This document shows, piece by piece, positions 10,157-20,734 of a DNA stretch of 37,420 bases. Within the stretch, counting starts at the first letter, position 1; every line of letters starts with the position of its first letter. The stretch comes from Patescibacteria group bacterium UBA5194 (GTDB lineage Bacteria; Patescibacteriota; Gracilibacteria; BD1-5; UBA6164). Location: contig DHWA01000054.1 of NCBI GenBank assembly GCA_002412935.1, forward strand, positions 1-37,420, in the 5' to 3' direction. The position numbers and the translations under genes are program-made. Below the pieces are notes generated by a model, which did no database searches, was not told the origin of the DNA, and worked only from the letters and a program-made list of their open reading frames with translations.

Positions 10157-10172
10157 ATACTATATATAGTTA
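10157..10172. promoter_or_regulatory. NrdR box 1 upstream of nrdD
   Basis: 'atactatatatagtta' matches the palindromic NrdR box core (acwATATAtwgt type). It is 32 bp from box 2, that is three helical turns, the spacing typical for paired NrdR boxes. Confidence 0.75.
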
Positions 10173-10188
10173 TATGTTATATTATTTT

Positions 10189-10204
10189 TTACTACATATA
10201 GTTA
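10189..10204. promoter_or_regulatory. NrdR box 2 upstream of nrdD
   Basis: 'ttactacatatagtta' is nearly the same as box 1 and ends 4 bp before the nrdD ATG. An AT-rich -10-like 'ttatatt' lies between the two boxes, so bound NrdR would cover the promoter. Confidence 0.75.
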
Positions 10205-10208
10205 TATT

Positions 10209-12395
10209 ATGAAATTTTTTAAAGCAAAAAAAAGGAACGGGAGCTTTGTTACGTTTGATGAGGCAAAAATAGAAAAAGCAATTGAAAAAGCAATTGTTTC
10301 TGTTGGATGAAATGATTTTTCAGAGGTTTCTGCTCTTACAAAAAAAGTTACAAAACTTTTACATAAAAAGATTGGGGAATCTATTCCAAATGTTGAGGAT
10401 ATACAAGATTGTGTTGAAGAAATTTTAATAAAAGAATGACATGATAAAGTTGCTAAAGCTTATATAATTTATCGTCAAAAAAGAAATGAATCAAGAACTA
10501 GTAAAGATGTAGCTGTTGATGTATGAAATACAATGCAGGAATATCTAAATAGATCTGATTGGAGAGTAAATGCTAATGCAAATTCTTGATATAGTTTGGG
10601 ATGATTAATTCTTAATGTATCTTGAAAAATTACAGCTAATTATTGGTTAAGCTATATTTACCCAAAAGAAATAGGAGAATTACATAGAAATTGAGATTAC
10701 CATATACATGATTTAGATATGTTTTCTGGTTATTGTGCTGGTTGGAGTTTAAGACAACTTTTAGAAGAATGATTTAATTGATTACCAAATAGATTAGAGT
10801 CTGCACCACCAAAAAATCTACAATCTGTTGTAAATCAGATGATTAATTTTTTATGAACTCTGCAAAATGAATGGGCTTGAGCTCAAGCATTTTCAAGTTT
10901 TGATACTTATTTAGCACCTTTTATACACAAATATAAAAGACATGTAGAAAAAGAATTAGAAGAAATAAACGCAAATTTTGGTAGTGAAAAGGAAAAGAAA
11001 AAATATATTTATGATAAGACTTATGGATATGTTGTTCAACAAATGCAAAATTTTATCTTTGGTTTAAATGTACCGTCTAGATGGGGAACTCAAACTCCTT
11101 TTACAAACATAACTCTTGATTTACATTGTCCAGATGATTTAAAAGATAAAGCTTTATTCTTGGGTTGAATAAATGAATGATACTATGAGAAAAAATATGG
11201 AGAATTACAAGAAGAAATGGATATAATAAATAAAGCATTGATTGAAGTATATACTGCTTGAGATGCAAAAGGAAATGTATTTACTTTTCCAATACCAACT
11301 TATAACATAACAGAAGATTTTGATCGGAATAGTGAAATAGTTAATTGAGTATTTGAAATGACAGCAAAATATGGAATTCCTTATTTTCAAAATTTTGTAT
11401 GAAGTCAATATAAAAAGGGAAAAGATAAAAATTGAAAAACTATTAAAGTAAGAAATGAAGATGCTTATACTCCTGGAGCAGTTAGAAGTATGTGTTGTAG
11501 ATTACAACTTGATTTGAAAGAACTATTAAAAAGATGAAATTGACTTTTTGGATCAGCTGAAATGACTTGAAGTATATGAGTTGTAACTATAAATATGGCA
11601 AGAATAGGGTATAGTAATAAATGAGATATGGATGCTTTTAAATCAAGACTTTTATATCTTATGAATCAAGCTAAAACTTCTTTAGAATTAAAAAGGAAAG
11701 AATTAACTAAATGGTTAGATTTATGACTTTTCCCATACACAAAGAGATATTTACATAGTTTTAGAAATCATTTTTCAACTATTTGAATTAATTGAGTAAA
11801 TGAAGCAATATTAAATTTTACAAATGGTAAAGATGATATATCAACAAAACATTGAAAGAAAATGGCTCTAGAAATTATGGATTTTATGAGAACACAATTA
11901 AAACAATACCAAGAAGAAACATGAAATTTATATAATTTAGAAGCTACACCGGCAGAATGAACTACTTATAGATTTGCTCGTGAAGATAGAAAACAAATTC
12001 CAGATATAATACAAGCATGAACTGAAAAAGCTCCTTATTATACAAATTCTACTCAATTACCTGTTTGATTTACAGATGATGCATTTGAAGCTCTTGATTA
12101 TCAAGATGAGTTACAATGTAAATATACAGGAGGAACAGTTTTACACCTTTATATGGGAGAAAAAATTACTGATTGAGAGGCTTGTAAGAATCTAGTAAAG
12201 AAAGTTTTGGAAAATTATAGATTACCTTATATTACTATAACTCCAACATTCTCTATTTGTCCAAAGCATGGTTATATTTCTTGAGAACATGATTATTGTC
12301 CAAAATGTGATGAAGAAATTGGATATACATGAGAAAAACAAGATAAAGAGACTAGAAAAATATATACAGCAAAGAAGTCTAGTTTATTAAATTAA
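10209..12395 (+). CDS. nrdD: Anaerobic ribonucleoside-triphosphate reductase, catalytic part lacking the glycyl radical segment
   Basis: 728 aa. An N-terminal ATP-cone (about 1-95, 'NGSFVTFDEAKIEKAIEKA') is followed by the ten-stranded barrel of class III reductase ('GDYHIHDLDMFSGYCAGWS', 'NFIFGLNVPSRWGTQTPFTN', 'FEMTAKYGIPYFQNF', 'RSMCCRLQLDL'). Near the end are the zinc-site motifs 'CPKHGYISGEHDYCPKC'. The frame then stops with TAA and lacks the glycyl radical motif, which is encoded by the next gene at 12422. Codon 373 is CGG in 'ITEDFD-CGG-NS', where relatives have Trp (DFDW). The enzyme reduces NTPs to dNTPs without oxygen, using formate as reductant in known members. Confidence 0.95.
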
Positions 12396-12421
12396 TTTTT
12401 TATTTTTTAACTTTTATTATT

Positions 12422-12625
12422 ATGGTAGCACCTGCAACAAATTTAGATAAAACTAATTTACAAAGAACTAAATGTGAAATTTATACAAGAGTTATGTGAT
12501 ATTTTAGACCAGTTACTAATTTCAATACTTGAAAAAAATCAGAATTTTATTCAAGAACATATTTTAATGAATGAAAAAGTTTTAATTCAAATTTTATAGA
12601 TTGTTATTCTTGCAAAGAATGTTAA
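12422..12625 (+). CDS. Stand-alone glycyl radical domain of class III ribonucleotide reductase
   Basis: 67 aa. 'CEIYTRVMGYFRPVTNFN' followed by 'TGKKSEFYSRTYF' is the C-terminal glycyl radical segment that normally ends NrdD (consensus RVxGYxRPVxxWNxGKxxEF). The radical Gly is in 'RVMGY'. The gene begins 26 bp after the nrdD stop with its own ATG, and its end overlaps the nrdG start. The C-terminal 'DCYSCKEC' has three extra cysteines, perhaps a metal site. Inference: it assembles with the 728-aa protein to give one active reductase, in the way GrcA/YfiD replaces the damaged end of pyruvate formate-lyase. Confidence 0.88.
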
Positions 12626-13317
12626 TTTCAGCCATACAAAAAACCACATTACTAGATTATCCATGAAAAGTAGCTTGTATAATATTTACTACTTGATGTA
12701 ATTTAAGGTGTGGTTTTTGTTATAATAGTGAATTTGTACTACCTGAAAAAATTAAAGAAATACAAGATTTTATTCCTGATAATATATTTTTCAATTTTTT
12801 GAAAACAAAAATCTGAAAACTTGATTGAGTTGTAATTTGTTGATGAGAACCTACAATTAATAAAGATTTATATGATTTTTGTAAAAGTATAAAAGAATTA
12901 TGATTTTTAGTTAAACTTGATACAAATTGACAAAATCCTAAAATTTTAAGAAAATTATTAGATGATAAATTAGTTGATTATATTGCTATGGATATAAAAT
13001 GAGATTATTCCAATATAGAAGAATTACTTTGAGTTAAAATTGATAAAAATATTTATTTAGAAAGTATAGATATTATTATAAATTCAGACATAGATTATGA
13101 ATTTAGAACTACTTTGGTAAAAAATTATCATTTTTTAAATGTTTTTGAAGAAGTAGTAAAACAGATTTCGTGAGCAAAAAAATATGCTATACAAAATTAT
13201 AAGTGATGAAAAACTTTAGATAAAAATTTTATGTGAGAAAGTTTTACAAGTAAAGAACTTTTAGAATTTAAAAAAGTTTGTTTAAAATATATCAAAAAAT
13301 GTGAGATAAGAATGTAA
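12619..13317 (+). CDS. nrdG: Anaerobic ribonucleotide reductase activating radical SAM enzyme
   Basis: 232 aa. 'LLDYPGKVACIIFTTGCNLR' and the following 'CGFCYN' supply the CxxxCxxC motif for the [4Fe-4S] cluster (Cys at about 28, 32, 35). 'VVICGGEPTIN' is the GGE-type SAM-binding motif. The length and 'DYPGKVACIIFT' start fit the longer NrdG type found in archaea and many anaerobes. The enzyme generates the glycyl radical on the domain encoded just upstream. Its ATG overlaps the previous stop by 7 bp, so translation is probably coupled. Confidence 0.93.
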
Positions 13318-13355
13318 TAAAGATATTATGGGGATGTATTAATAAGGGGAATGAT

Positions 13356-13913
13356 TTAATCATCTTTATTTATGATATATCTATTTTTTCTTTCTTCGAT
13401 AATTTTTAGTTTCTTTTCTTTTATCAATGATATAAATTTCTGAGGATTAGGTATAAAATAAAGTTTTTTAATATTTTCAATATTTTCTGCTTGTTGCTGT
13501 TCTATAATTACAACTCAATAATTAAATATATTTGCAATTAATCAATGAGAAACAGAATCTATACTCATTACTCTATAGATATCTAATATTTCTATATCAT
13601 CTTTTAATAGTAATGTTGATCTAATAAAAATAATTTCTTCATTGGTTATTATTATAAGTTTGTTCATGTATTCTATAACATATACGATAAATCATAAAAA
13701 AGCATAATTTAGTAATATAAAACAAAAAGCAAAAACTATATAATTAATAGATGTTATATCTACAGAAATAATGGCTCAGTATTTGAATAGTAACCAGTAT
13801 AGAAAAAATGAAATAATAATAAGAAATATAAATTTGGCAATTTTAAATAAAAGAAGTATAAAATGTCTTCTTATTATTATATAATTTTCATATTTTTCTA
13901 TATAATGTACCAT
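13356..13913 (-). CDS. Membrane protein with a PH-like (DUF304-type) domain
   Basis: 185 aa. Two hydrophobic segments (about 18-40 and 52-78) are followed by a soluble region 'NKLIIITNEEIIFIRSTLL' ... 'DIEILDIYRVMSIDSVSHG' (about 83-130). This has the pattern of bacterial PH-like domains, with a short loop and a run of beta-strands. The last 50 residues are charged and helical. Function unknown; relatives sit at the membrane. It begins 1 bp after the stop of the small gene at 13915-14133, so the two form an operon. Confidence 0.65.
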
Positions 13914-13914
13914 A

Positions 13915-14133
13915 TTATAATAATGTTAATATTAAGATAACTGATATTACTGTAAGAGTTATGAAAAAAAAGGAAATTATACTCATAATAAATAAATAAT
14001 TTTTATGTAGATACAAAATTCATATATTATTTATATATTTATTTGTTAGATATCTTAATCTTTTATTTACAAATATATATACAACTGATATGAATATAAT
14101 ATAGGAGATTATATAGATTATTTTAACAAGCAT
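13915..14133 (-). CDS. Small two-helix membrane protein
   Basis: 72 aa. Two hydrophobic helices (about 3-20 and 47-70) are separated by a basic loop ('NKRLRYLTNKYINN'). No family recognised. The stop and the next start are 1 bp apart, which supports real translation and a link to the PH-like protein. Low complexity from the high A+T content limits confidence. Confidence 0.6.
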
Positions 14134-14212
14134 ATTTTTTATACAAGTAGTAAATATAGCTTTATTATATAAAAAAAAGAAGATAAGTAAAATACTTTTT
14201 TATACTAAATTT

Positions 14213-14240
14213 TTGATGTTTTACGATATTTTATTATAAT
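14213..14240 (+). promoter_or_regulatory. Promoter for prfA
   Basis: TTGATG (14213-14218), 16-nt spacer, TATAAT (14235-14240), 33 bp before the prfA ATG. Confidence 0.6.
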
Positions 14241-14273
14241 GAAATATGATTATATAATAATAACAATATATTT

Positions 14274-15347
14274 ATGAAATTTAATTTAGATAACTTAGTT
14301 TTGGAATATAATAAGCTTGAAGAAGAATTAGCTAAACCAGAGGTTTTTAAGGATCAAAAGAAAGTTAAAGAAGTAGCTTTAAAAAAGAAACAGTTAGAGG
14401 AATCAGTAACTTTATATAAAGAGTATAAAAAAATAAATAAAGCTTTAGAAGAAGCAGTTGATATGATAAATACACCTGATTTAGAAATGAGAGAATTAGC
14501 ATTGATGCAAAAAGAAGAATCAGAATTAGCAATTGAGGCATTGGAAGAAAAGTTGAAATTGGCATTACTTCCAAAAGATCCAAATGATGAAAAAAATATA
14601 ATAGTAGAAATCAGGGCTTGAACTGGTTGAGAAGAAGCTGCTTTGTTTGCATGAGAATTAGCTCGTGCTTATTTAAGTTTTGCTACAGAATTATGATATA
14701 AAGTAGAAATTGATGAACAAAGTGACGCTGACTCAGGGGGAATAAAAGAAATGATATTTGAAATAAAAGGAGAATGAGCTTATAGTAAATTTAAATATGA
14801 ATGATGAACTCATAGAGTACAAAGAATTCCAGAAACAGAAAATAAATGAAGAGTTCATACTTCTGCTATTACAGTTGCAATTCTTCCTGAAGTTGATGAA
14901 GTAGATATAGAAATAAAATCAGAAGATATTGAAATGAGTTTTTGTAGAGCCTCTTGAGCTGGATGACAACATATAAATAAAACAGATAGTGCTGTTCATC
15001 TAAAACATATTCCTACTTGAATAGCTGTATTTTGTCAGGATGGTAGAAGTCAACATAAAAACAGAGAAAAAGCTTTTCAAATTTTAAGAAGTAAGTTATA
15101 TGCTTTTGAAGAAGAAAAAAGATCAAAAGAAATTTGAGATACTCGTTTAGCTCAAGTTGGATCATGAGATAGAAGTGAAAAAATCAGAACATATAATTTT
15201 CCACAAGATAGAGTTACTGATCATAGAATAGGGCAAAATTTTTCCTGACTTCCTATAATTATGACTTGAAGATTATGACCTATTATAGATGCATTAGCAG
15301 TTGCAGATCAAACAGAACAATTAGAAAAAGCTAGTAGATGTAGTTAG
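14274..15347 (+). CDS. prfA: Peptide chain release factor 1
   Basis: 357 aa, the usual RF1 length. The codon-recognition region has 'THRVQRIPETE' (PxT-type tripeptide, RF1 class). The catalytic motif is 'SGAGGQHINKTDSAVHL' (about 222-238), where two of the glycines, including one in GGQ, are coded by TGA. RF1 reads UAA and UAG, the only stops used here. In an organism where UGA means Gly, RF2 should be absent, and RF1 alone would end all proteins. A HIT-family gene starts 32 bp downstream. Confidence 0.96.
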
Positions 15348-15379
15348 TAAGTATAATATAATTTTTTGACAAAAAATGT

Positions 15380-15832
15380 ATGGTACAAATCTGAACAAGG
15401 GAAGAATATTATAAAAGAAAAGGTGATGTGGGTATTTATTGAAAAGATAATTGTCCTTTTTGTGATATAGAAAATCAAAAATGACAAATTGTTTGGGAAT
15501 GAAAAAATTGGTTTTTAATTCATAATATGTTTCCGTATTCTTGAACTGAAAAACACATTATGGCAGTTCCATATGAACATAAACTTTATTCCACAGATTT
15601 AAATGATGAAGAATTACTTGAAATGAAAGATATATATAAATTTGTAAAAGAGTATTTTTGAGATGAGAAGTATTTTTCTTGTACTAGAGAATCAATAGCA
15701 AATAGAAGTGTAGAACATATTCATATGCATTTTATTCCTGGTAAATTACAATGAAAGTATATTAGAAAGATGCTTGAAAATCAATGATTTCCAATAGTAC
15801 AGGAACTTGATACTACAAAAAAGATATTTTAA
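15380..15832 (+). CDS. HIT-family nucleotide hydrolase/transferase
   Basis: 150 aa. The HxHxH histidine triad appears in 'EHIHMHFIPG' (about 116-125). The N-terminal 'CPFCDIENQKG' is typical of HIT proteins. 'NMFPYSGTEKHIMAVPYEHK' resembles the AppA/Ap4A phosphorylase-like HIT branch. Likely hydrolyses or transfers nucleotidyl groups; the exact substrate cannot be told. The second ATG (15380) was chosen because the first (15376) is out of frame. Probably co-transcribed with prfA and the pilin gene 17 bp downstream. Confidence 0.85.
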
Positions 15833-15849
15833 TTTTCTAACAATAATTT

Positions 15850-17454
15850 ATGCAAAACAATATGAAAAAGAATATAGAATGTAGAATACAGAATGTAAGA
15901 CAAAGATTAAAGACTATAAATAAAATACAAAACCTTAGTAAATCAAGCAAAGTTTGATTTACTCTAGTAGAACTAATAGTGGTAATTACAATCTTAGCAA
16001 TCTTATGAACAATAGCTTTTTTATCATTTCAAAATTATACACAAAATTCAAGAGACTGAGTAAGAATAGCAGATATGAATAATATAAATAAATGACTTGT
16101 GCTATTTCAACTAAAATGATGAACATACCCAAAACCAGATAATTCTGTATCAATCTCGGCTAGTTGAACAACGATATGATATCAATGATTTGCCTGAGAA
16201 AACGTATCAAGAATAATAAATACAAATAAAATAATCACAGATCCACTAGATAATATACCATATGTCTACTATACAAATGTAACAAATACAACATACCAAT
16301 TACTATGATACTTAGAATGAAGTTCATTAATACAAAATAATCTCATAAATACAACATATGCAACAATAAACTATGATAAAAGATATCCAAAAGTATTATG
16401 AAATATTCTAGGAATACTACTAGATACATCAAATAATCCAATATCAACAAATATAGATTTATTTCAAACTCAAAATTGAATAACATATAAATCATTTGTA
16501 TCAAATACAACTGTAAAAACACTAAGTTGAGTAGAATTATGATGACCACTTATAACTTTATCAAGAAGTTTAAAATTTGAATCACCGATAACTTGTCCAG
16601 AATGATTTATAAAAGTACAATGAAATGAGGAATTTATGCAACCTGGATTTTGTGTAGCAAAATATGAGATGTCATATATAGATGTAGATACACCAAATAG
16701 TAGGTGATTTAATAATACACCAGACTGGAATACAGTATCATTTACAGGAGTAAAAGTTCCTGTATCAATTTCTTGAAGATATCCGATAGTAGATATAACT
16801 CAACAACAGGCAATCGATGCATGTAAAAGTATGTGAGAATGATATCATCTGATAACAAATAATGAATGGATGACTATAGCGAGAGAGATTGAAAAAAATC
16901 AAGTAAATTGGTCAGGTAACTCTATATGAAATTGATATATATATAATGGTTTATCAAATGATAGTAAATGATGTTATTGAAACACAAAAGCTATATATTC
17001 ATTATCTAGAACTCGGTGAGCAAAAACTTGAGTATGAAATACTTGAACTTGAGTAACTACTTGTGATCCTTATAGAAAACATACACTTTTAAATTGAGAA
17101 GTTATACGGGATTTTGCTGGTAATTTATGGGAACATGTAAATAAATTAAATACTATAGATTGAGTATATTATAATTTATGAAAAACAAGTATTAATTGAA
17201 GTTCATCTTGAACATTTTGGGATGATGATGGGATTCTTAATTCTATTGATGATATGAAAAAATATTGATCAAATCTATGATTATGAATTTCAGCTGGTAT
17301 GTGAAATTTTCAAAATACAGATTGAGAAGATAATAATATTTTTGTTCGTTGAGCTCATGCAGCTGGACAAGCTCGTACAGGTATTTTTTCACTTAGATTA
17401 GGTTGGAGTGAAAATGGATTTGATGATTATGTAGGTTTTCGTTGTGCTAAGTAA
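15850..17454 (+). CDS. Type IV pilin-like protein with an FGE / C-type-lectin-fold C-terminus
   Basis: 534 aa. After a basic leader of about 36 residues, 'KVGFTLVELIVVITILAIL' is the prepilin signal (cleavage Gly encoded by TGA). The shared pilin module follows (about 60-210: 'GYQGFAGENVSRIINTNK', 'ITDPLDNIPYVYY'). Residues about 250-534 match formylglycine-generating-enzyme/SUMF-like domains: 'GFCVAKYEMSY', 'AIDACKSMGEGYHLITNNEW', 'DFAGNLWEHV' and the end 'DDYVGFRCAK'. Known proteins of this fold are often binding proteins, including variable targets of diversity-generating retroelements. Two CGG codons occur (17014, 17107); Trp suits the second ('W-DFAGN'). Confidence 0.85.
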
Positions 17455-17484
17455 TGAAATAGAATATTTATTTGATTAATAATT

Positions 17485-17520
17485 AAATACAAGATTTTTG
17501 TTAAAAATCTTGTATTTTTT
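17485..17520 (+). terminator. Terminator after the third pilin gene
   Basis: Stem 'aaatacaagattttt' / 'aaaaatcttgtattt' with a 3-nt loop, followed by a T-run. Confidence 0.9.
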
Positions 17521-17632
17521 GGATATTTTTTTACAAAAAAGAAAAGAGCCATAAAAAATTGCTTTTTGAATAAAAATCAATAAAATTGGGCAAATCCTTA
17601 ATCTAATTACTAATCTCTAACCCATTTAATTT

Positions 17633-19537
17633 ATGACAAAAAAAGAAGAACATTATGGTGCTGAGGATATACAAGTTTTAGAATGACTTGAACCAGTAAG
17701 AAAGAGACCTTGAATGTATATTTGATCTACTGATGAAACATGATTACATCATCTTGTTTGGGAAATCGTTGATAATTCTATAGATGAGGCAATGGCAGGG
17801 TTTTGTGATGAGATTACAGTTACTATTTGAACTGATTGATCATGTATGGTTGAAGATAATGGTAGATGAATTCCAACTGAAATTCATTCAAAAACTGGTA
17901 AATCTACACTTGAAACTATTCTTACAGTATTACATGCTTGAGGTAAATTTGGTGGTAGTGGTTATAAAGTATCTTGAGGTCTTCATTGAGTTTGATCAAG
18001 TGTTGTTAATGCACTATCAACTAAATTAGAAGCATGGGTACATAGAGATTGAAAAATCTTTTATCAAGCTTTTGAAAGATGAATTCCTGTCGAAAATGCA
18101 AAAGAGATATGAAAAACAAAAAAAAGATGAACAATTATCAAATTTTTTCCTGATGATACTATTTTTAAAGAATCAATTGTATTTAGTAATAAGACAATAG
18201 TAAATAGACTTAGACAACAAGCATATCTTACAAAATGAATAAAAATTAATTTTTTAGATGAGAGAACTGATTATAAATATAGATTCTTTTTTGAAGGATG
18301 AATCAGATCATATGTAAATTTTTTAAATAAAAATGAAGATGCTATTTGAGAAGTTTTTTATGTAGAAAAAGAAAAAAATGATATAAATGTAGAGGTTGCA
18401 ATGCAATATAATAAAGAATTTTCAAATAATATTATTTCTTTTGTAAACAATATACATACTCCTGATGGATGAAGTCATATGGTATGATTTAGAACAGCTC
18501 TTACTAGAACTATAAATAGATATGCTCGTGATAAATGAATTTTAAAAGAAAAAGATCAAAATCTGACAAATGATGATGTTGTTGAATGACTTACTTGTGT
18601 TATTTCAGTAAAAGTTATAGATCCTCAATTTGAATGACAAACTAAATCAAAACTAGGTACTGCTGAAGCTAGATGAGCTGTTGATTGAGTTTTTGGTGAG
18701 AAATTTATGGAATTTTTAGAAGAAAATCCAGGAGAGGCAAAAAATATATGTGAAAAAGTATTTTTAGCTGCAAAAGCTAGATTAGCTGCAAGAGCTGCAA
18801 GAGATACAGTTATCAGAAAATGAGCTTTGGAATGAATGACTTTACCTGGTAAATTAGCTGATTGTTCTAGTCGTGATCCAAAAGTATCAGAATTATACAT
18901 AGTCGAAGGAGATTCGGCTGGTGGTTCTGCTAAACAATGAAGAAATAGAGAAATACAAGCGATACTTCCACTAAGAGGTAAGATCCTAAATACAGAACAA
19001 GCAAGAATAGATAAGATTTTTTGAAATAATGAAATTAAAAGTTTGATTATAGCTATTTGAACTTCTATTTGAGAAACTTTTGATATAAATAGACTTAGAT
19101 ACCATAGAATAGTTATAATGACAGATGCCGATGTTGATGGAGCTCATATAAGAACTTTGATTATGACTTTCTTTTTTAGATATCTAAGAGATTTAATTGA
19201 CGGATGATATATCTATATTGCTCAACCGCCTCTTTATAGATTGGCTAAATGAAAACAAAGTTGGTATGTATACTCAGATGAAGAAAAAGAAAGACTTATG
19301 GCTGAACACAATATAGTTTGAGAAAATATACAAAGGTATAAAGGTCTCTGAGAAATGAATCCAGAACAATTATGGGAAACAACAATGGATCCTTCAGTTA
19401 GAAAAATGTTCAGAGTAACTGTTGAAGATGCTACAAAGGCTGATGAGATGTTTAAAATACTTATGTGAGATGAAGTAGCCCCAAGAAGAAGATTTATCCA
19501 ATCAAGAGCTAAATCAGTTAAAAATCTGGATGTGTAA
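17633..19537 (+). CDS. gyrB: DNA gyrase subunit B
   Basis: 634 aa, the standard short GyrB. GHKL ATPase motifs: 'EIVDNSIDEAMAG', 'VEDNGRGIP', 'GGLHGVGSSVVNALS'. Toprim domain: 'YIVEGDSAGGSAKQGR' (about 421) and 'MTDADVDGAHIRTL' (about 497). C-terminal '[20 protein letters not shown]' is universal. With GyrA it introduces negative supercoils using ATP. ParE is the close alternative, but the motifs and length fit GyrB. The gyrA gene is not in the window. Many invariant glycines are encoded by TGA. Confidence 0.95.
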
Positions 19538-19587
19538 AATAAAAAGCCTTTGAAAATATTCTCTAAATAACTTATAATCAAATTAAT

Positions 19588-19893
19588 ATGTTATCAAAAG
19601 ACGAATTAATAAACTTTTTAAAATCAGATGAAATCAAGGCTATACTAAAGGAAATTTGAGTAGAGCATTTATTTCTTGTTTGATCATTTTCAAGATGAGA
19701 AAATACAGAAAATAGTGATTTGGATTTAGTTTATCAAGAAAATAAAAAAGTTAGAGTTGGATGAATTAAATTTTTAAGAAATAAGTCAATATTGGAGGAT
19801 AAATTAAAGTTAAAAATAGATTTAATTGAGGAAAATTCAGTTAATAAACATTATAAAAAGTATATTGAATTAGATAAAAGAATTATTTTTTAA
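19588..19893 (+). CDS. MntA-type minimal nucleotidyltransferase (antitoxin)
   Basis: 101 aa. 'GSFSRGENTENSDLDLVY' is the GSxxRG...SDxDL signature of Pol-beta-like nucleotidyltransferases, with the third acidic residue in 'KIDLIEE' (about 79). The HEPN gene begins 11 bp downstream, giving the standard MntA-HepT arrangement. In characterised pairs the antitoxin AMPylates a Tyr in the HepT toxin. It lies 50 bp after gyrB and starts an accessory block. Confidence 0.88.
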
Positions 19894-19904
19894 TTATTCT
19901 TTGT

Positions 19905-20243
19905 ATGAAAGTACTAATTTCTTCATTAAATGTGATTTTAGATTCTATAGATAGGATAGAGGAGTATATTATAGGATTAGATTTTGATAAATTTATTGAA
20001 GATAATAAAACTTTTGATGCTGTTTTGATGCAATTACAACATATATGAGAAACAACAAAAAGTACAGTTGAAAAGTTCTGAGACATAGAGTGATTACCTA
20101 TAAAAGAGATGATAGGACTTAGAAATTTTATTGCACACGATTATCTTTGAATAAGTAAAAAGATAATTTGGGAAACTGTAGTATCAGATTTACCTGAAAT
20201 AAAAATTATATTAATTGAGAAAATTAATAAAAATAGTTTATAA
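19905..20243 (+). CDS. HepT-type HEPN ribonuclease toxin
   Basis: 112 aa. The motif 'GLRNFIAHDYLG' (about 70-81) is RX4HxY: Arg and His form the HEPN RNase site and the Tyr is the residue AMPylated by MntA in studied systems. 'MQLQHIGETTKS' is also typical of the DUF86/HepT family. It is paired with the nucleotidyltransferase 11 bp upstream, and a terminator follows directly, so the two genes form a closed unit. Confidence 0.9.
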
Positions 20244-20266
20244 AAGCCTTTGAAAAAGGCTTTTTG
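20242..20266 (+). terminator. Terminator after hepT
   Basis: Stem 'aaaagcctt' / 'aaggctttt' followed by T residues. It starts at the stop codon. Confidence 0.85.
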
Positions 20267-20286
20267 TATAATTAATAAATAAGAAT

Positions 20287-20733
20287 ATGAATAAAATTAT
20301 AAATTACTGTGCAATAGTTATTATATGTTTATTGATTTCAAGCTGTAGTATTGACTGGAATGACAAACAAGCTGATTTACTAAAAGAACAAAATAATAAA
20401 ATATTAGTTCTTAATAAGACTATAGAAGAATTAAAGGATAAAAATAAGCAAAACTGTTTAAATCATTATGATCAAATTAAAAAAGAGATAGTTGAAAATA
20501 ATAAAGAAGGGTATACCACTATATATGATTTGATTGAAGTTTTTTATAGTGAGTCAATCAATGAGTGTATATTTACGAGTTATGTAAGGGATGATTTTTT
20601 TAAATATAGTTGAAAAGGTGCATATAAATATTGAGTTAGTATAACTAATTGAAAAGCTTTTATTGGTTGTAATAATAATAAAGAATGAGATTGTGATATT
20701 TTTGATAATAAAATTAAAGAGTTAAAAAAATAA
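20287..20733 (+). CDS. Predicted lipoprotein of unknown function
   Basis: 148 aa. The signal peptide 'MNKIINYCAIVIICLLISSC' ends in a lipobox (L-I-S-S-C), so the mature protein should be lipidated on Cys20. A short coiled-coil-like stretch (about 28-60, 'LLKEQNNKILVLNKTIEELK') follows. The C-terminal part has two Cys ('FIGCNNNKEGDC'). No family recognised. First of four closely spaced genes (gaps of 1-20 bp) that end at a terminator at 22370, so they are probably one operon. Confidence 0.7.
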
Positions 20734-20734
20734 T

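Noticed and set aside
15850..17454. A complete diversity-generating retroelement
   Set aside because: No reverse transcriptase, accessory gene or template repeat is present in the window. Only the target-like C-terminus is reported, as a hypothesis.
18625..19581. Minus-strand open frames within gyrB
   Set aside because: gyrB is intact on the plus strand, and the antisense frames have no start context or family similarity.
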